Shown one piece after another: positions 63,736-64,000 of a stretch of 64,000 nucleotides of DNA. The notes beneath the pieces are model-generated. The model was not told the origin of the DNA. It saw only the letters and a list, made by a program, of their open reading frames with translations, and did not search any database. The stretch is from the NCBI RefSeq assembly GCF_000962805.1, contig NZ_JZTW01000009.1:62001-126000 (forward strand). Direction: 5' to 3'. This stretch comes from Pseudarthrobacter chlorophenolicus (lineage in GTDB: Bacteria > Actinomycetota > Actinomycetes > Actinomycetales > Micrococcaceae). The position numbers were made by a program, and so were the translations under genes. Numbering within the stretch: position 1 is the stretch's first letter; every line of letters starts with the position of its first letter.

Positions 63736-64000
63736 ATGTTTTCGCTGCCCCAGTTAGAAGCCTTCGTCGCCGTCGCCGAGGAACTGCATTTCGGCGCCGC
63801 CGCCGAACGGCTCAACATGACCCAGCCGCCGCTCAGCCGGCAGATCCAGATGCTGGAAAAGAAGCTCAACACCACGCTATTCAGCCGGACAAGCCGCAAG
63901 GTGGAGCTGACCGCGGCCGGTGCCACCCTGCTGCCCAGGGCCCGCCAGATCCTGGACATGTGCATCAAGACGGATATGGACGTCCGCCGGGTTTCCTCCG
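63736..64000 (+). CDS. LysR family transcriptional regulator (C-terminus outside window)
   Basis: The first 88 codons are visible. They form the LysR winged helix-turn-helix: LPQLEAFVAVAEELHFGAAAERLNMTQPPLSRQIQMLEKKLNTTLFSRTSRKVELTAAG. AAAGG lies 5 nt before ATG 63736. It is transcribed away from the glucarate-dehydratase-like gene and is the natural candidate to sense a pathway metabolite and act at the shared motif. The ligand-binding domain is beyond the window end. Confidence 0.93.
   Translation, partial: MFSLPQLEAFVAVAEELHFGAAAERLNMTQPPLSRQIQMLEKKLNTTLFSRTSRKVELTAAGATLLPRARQILDMCIKTDMDVRRVSS

Overview
The window is the replication-origin region of an actinobacterial chromosome, most likely Arthrobacter or Pseudarthrobacter (Micrococcaceae). 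The basis is high GC, frequent GTG starts, and gene content and order: rpmH-dnaA-dnaN-gnd-recF-dciA-gyrB-gyrA-DUF3566-tRNA-Ile-DLW39-tRNA-Ala, then crgA, a class E sortase and the pknA/pknB/pbpA/rodA/pstP/fha cluster. Protein names come from motif recognition by eye; no database search was run.

Layout. 1-5.5 kb (minus strand): an FAD oxidoreductase cut by the window edge, a GT87-like membrane glycosyltransferase, two candidate small proteins, a histidine phosphatase and CCA tRNA nucleotidyltransferase. 5.7-11.8 kb (plus): NUDIX hydrolase, the lipid II flippase murJ, a separate pseudokinase/discoidin-like membrane protein (the part fused to MurJ in mycobacteria), then trxB-trxA behind a sigma-R-type promoter. 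11.8-17.0 kb: about 5.2 kb with no credible gene, lower GC, eight perfect and two degenerate parS sites, and two triplets of DnaA boxes. 17.0-22.8 kb (minus): the rpmH-rnpA-yidD-yidC-jag-rsmG-parA-parB series. 22.8-25.2 kb: oriC, with DnaA boxes on both sides of dnaA. 25.2-34.9 kb (plus): dnaN to gyrA and DUF3566. 35-40 kb: tRNAs and housekeeping genes. 40.04-40.83 kb: a second intergenic region with seven perfect DnaA boxes, denser than the dnaA-flanking regions. 40.8-53 kb: tag, crgA, sortase, pabA/trpG and the serine/threonine kinase and cell-wall cluster on the minus strand. 53.4-64 kb: tRNA-Leu, then an accessory catabolic cluster with a five-gene peptide/sugar-acid ABC transporter, two 2-hydroxyacid dehydrogenases, a TauE-type exporter, a glucarate-dehydratase-like enolase and a LysR regulator cut by the window end.

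How it fits together. ParA, ParB and the parS array segregate the origin. DnaA acts at oriC and probably also binds the boxes in the parS island and the 40-kb cluster, which may titrate it. DciA, DnaN, RecF and gyrase serve replication. PknA/PknB, PstP, FhaA, RodA, PbpA, MurJ and the split pseudokinase form the elongation and peptidoglycan-precursor control circuit known from mycobacteria. The 53.6-64 kb cluster is tied together by an identical 12-bp motif overlapping the predicted -35 boxes of two of its promoters.

The strongest leads are the gene-free parS/DnaA-box island, the 40-kb DnaA-box cluster, the 11-residue-repeat membrane protein at 37.5-38.4 kb, the detached MurJ pseudokinase and two small ORFs with good ribosome-binding sites near 3 kb.
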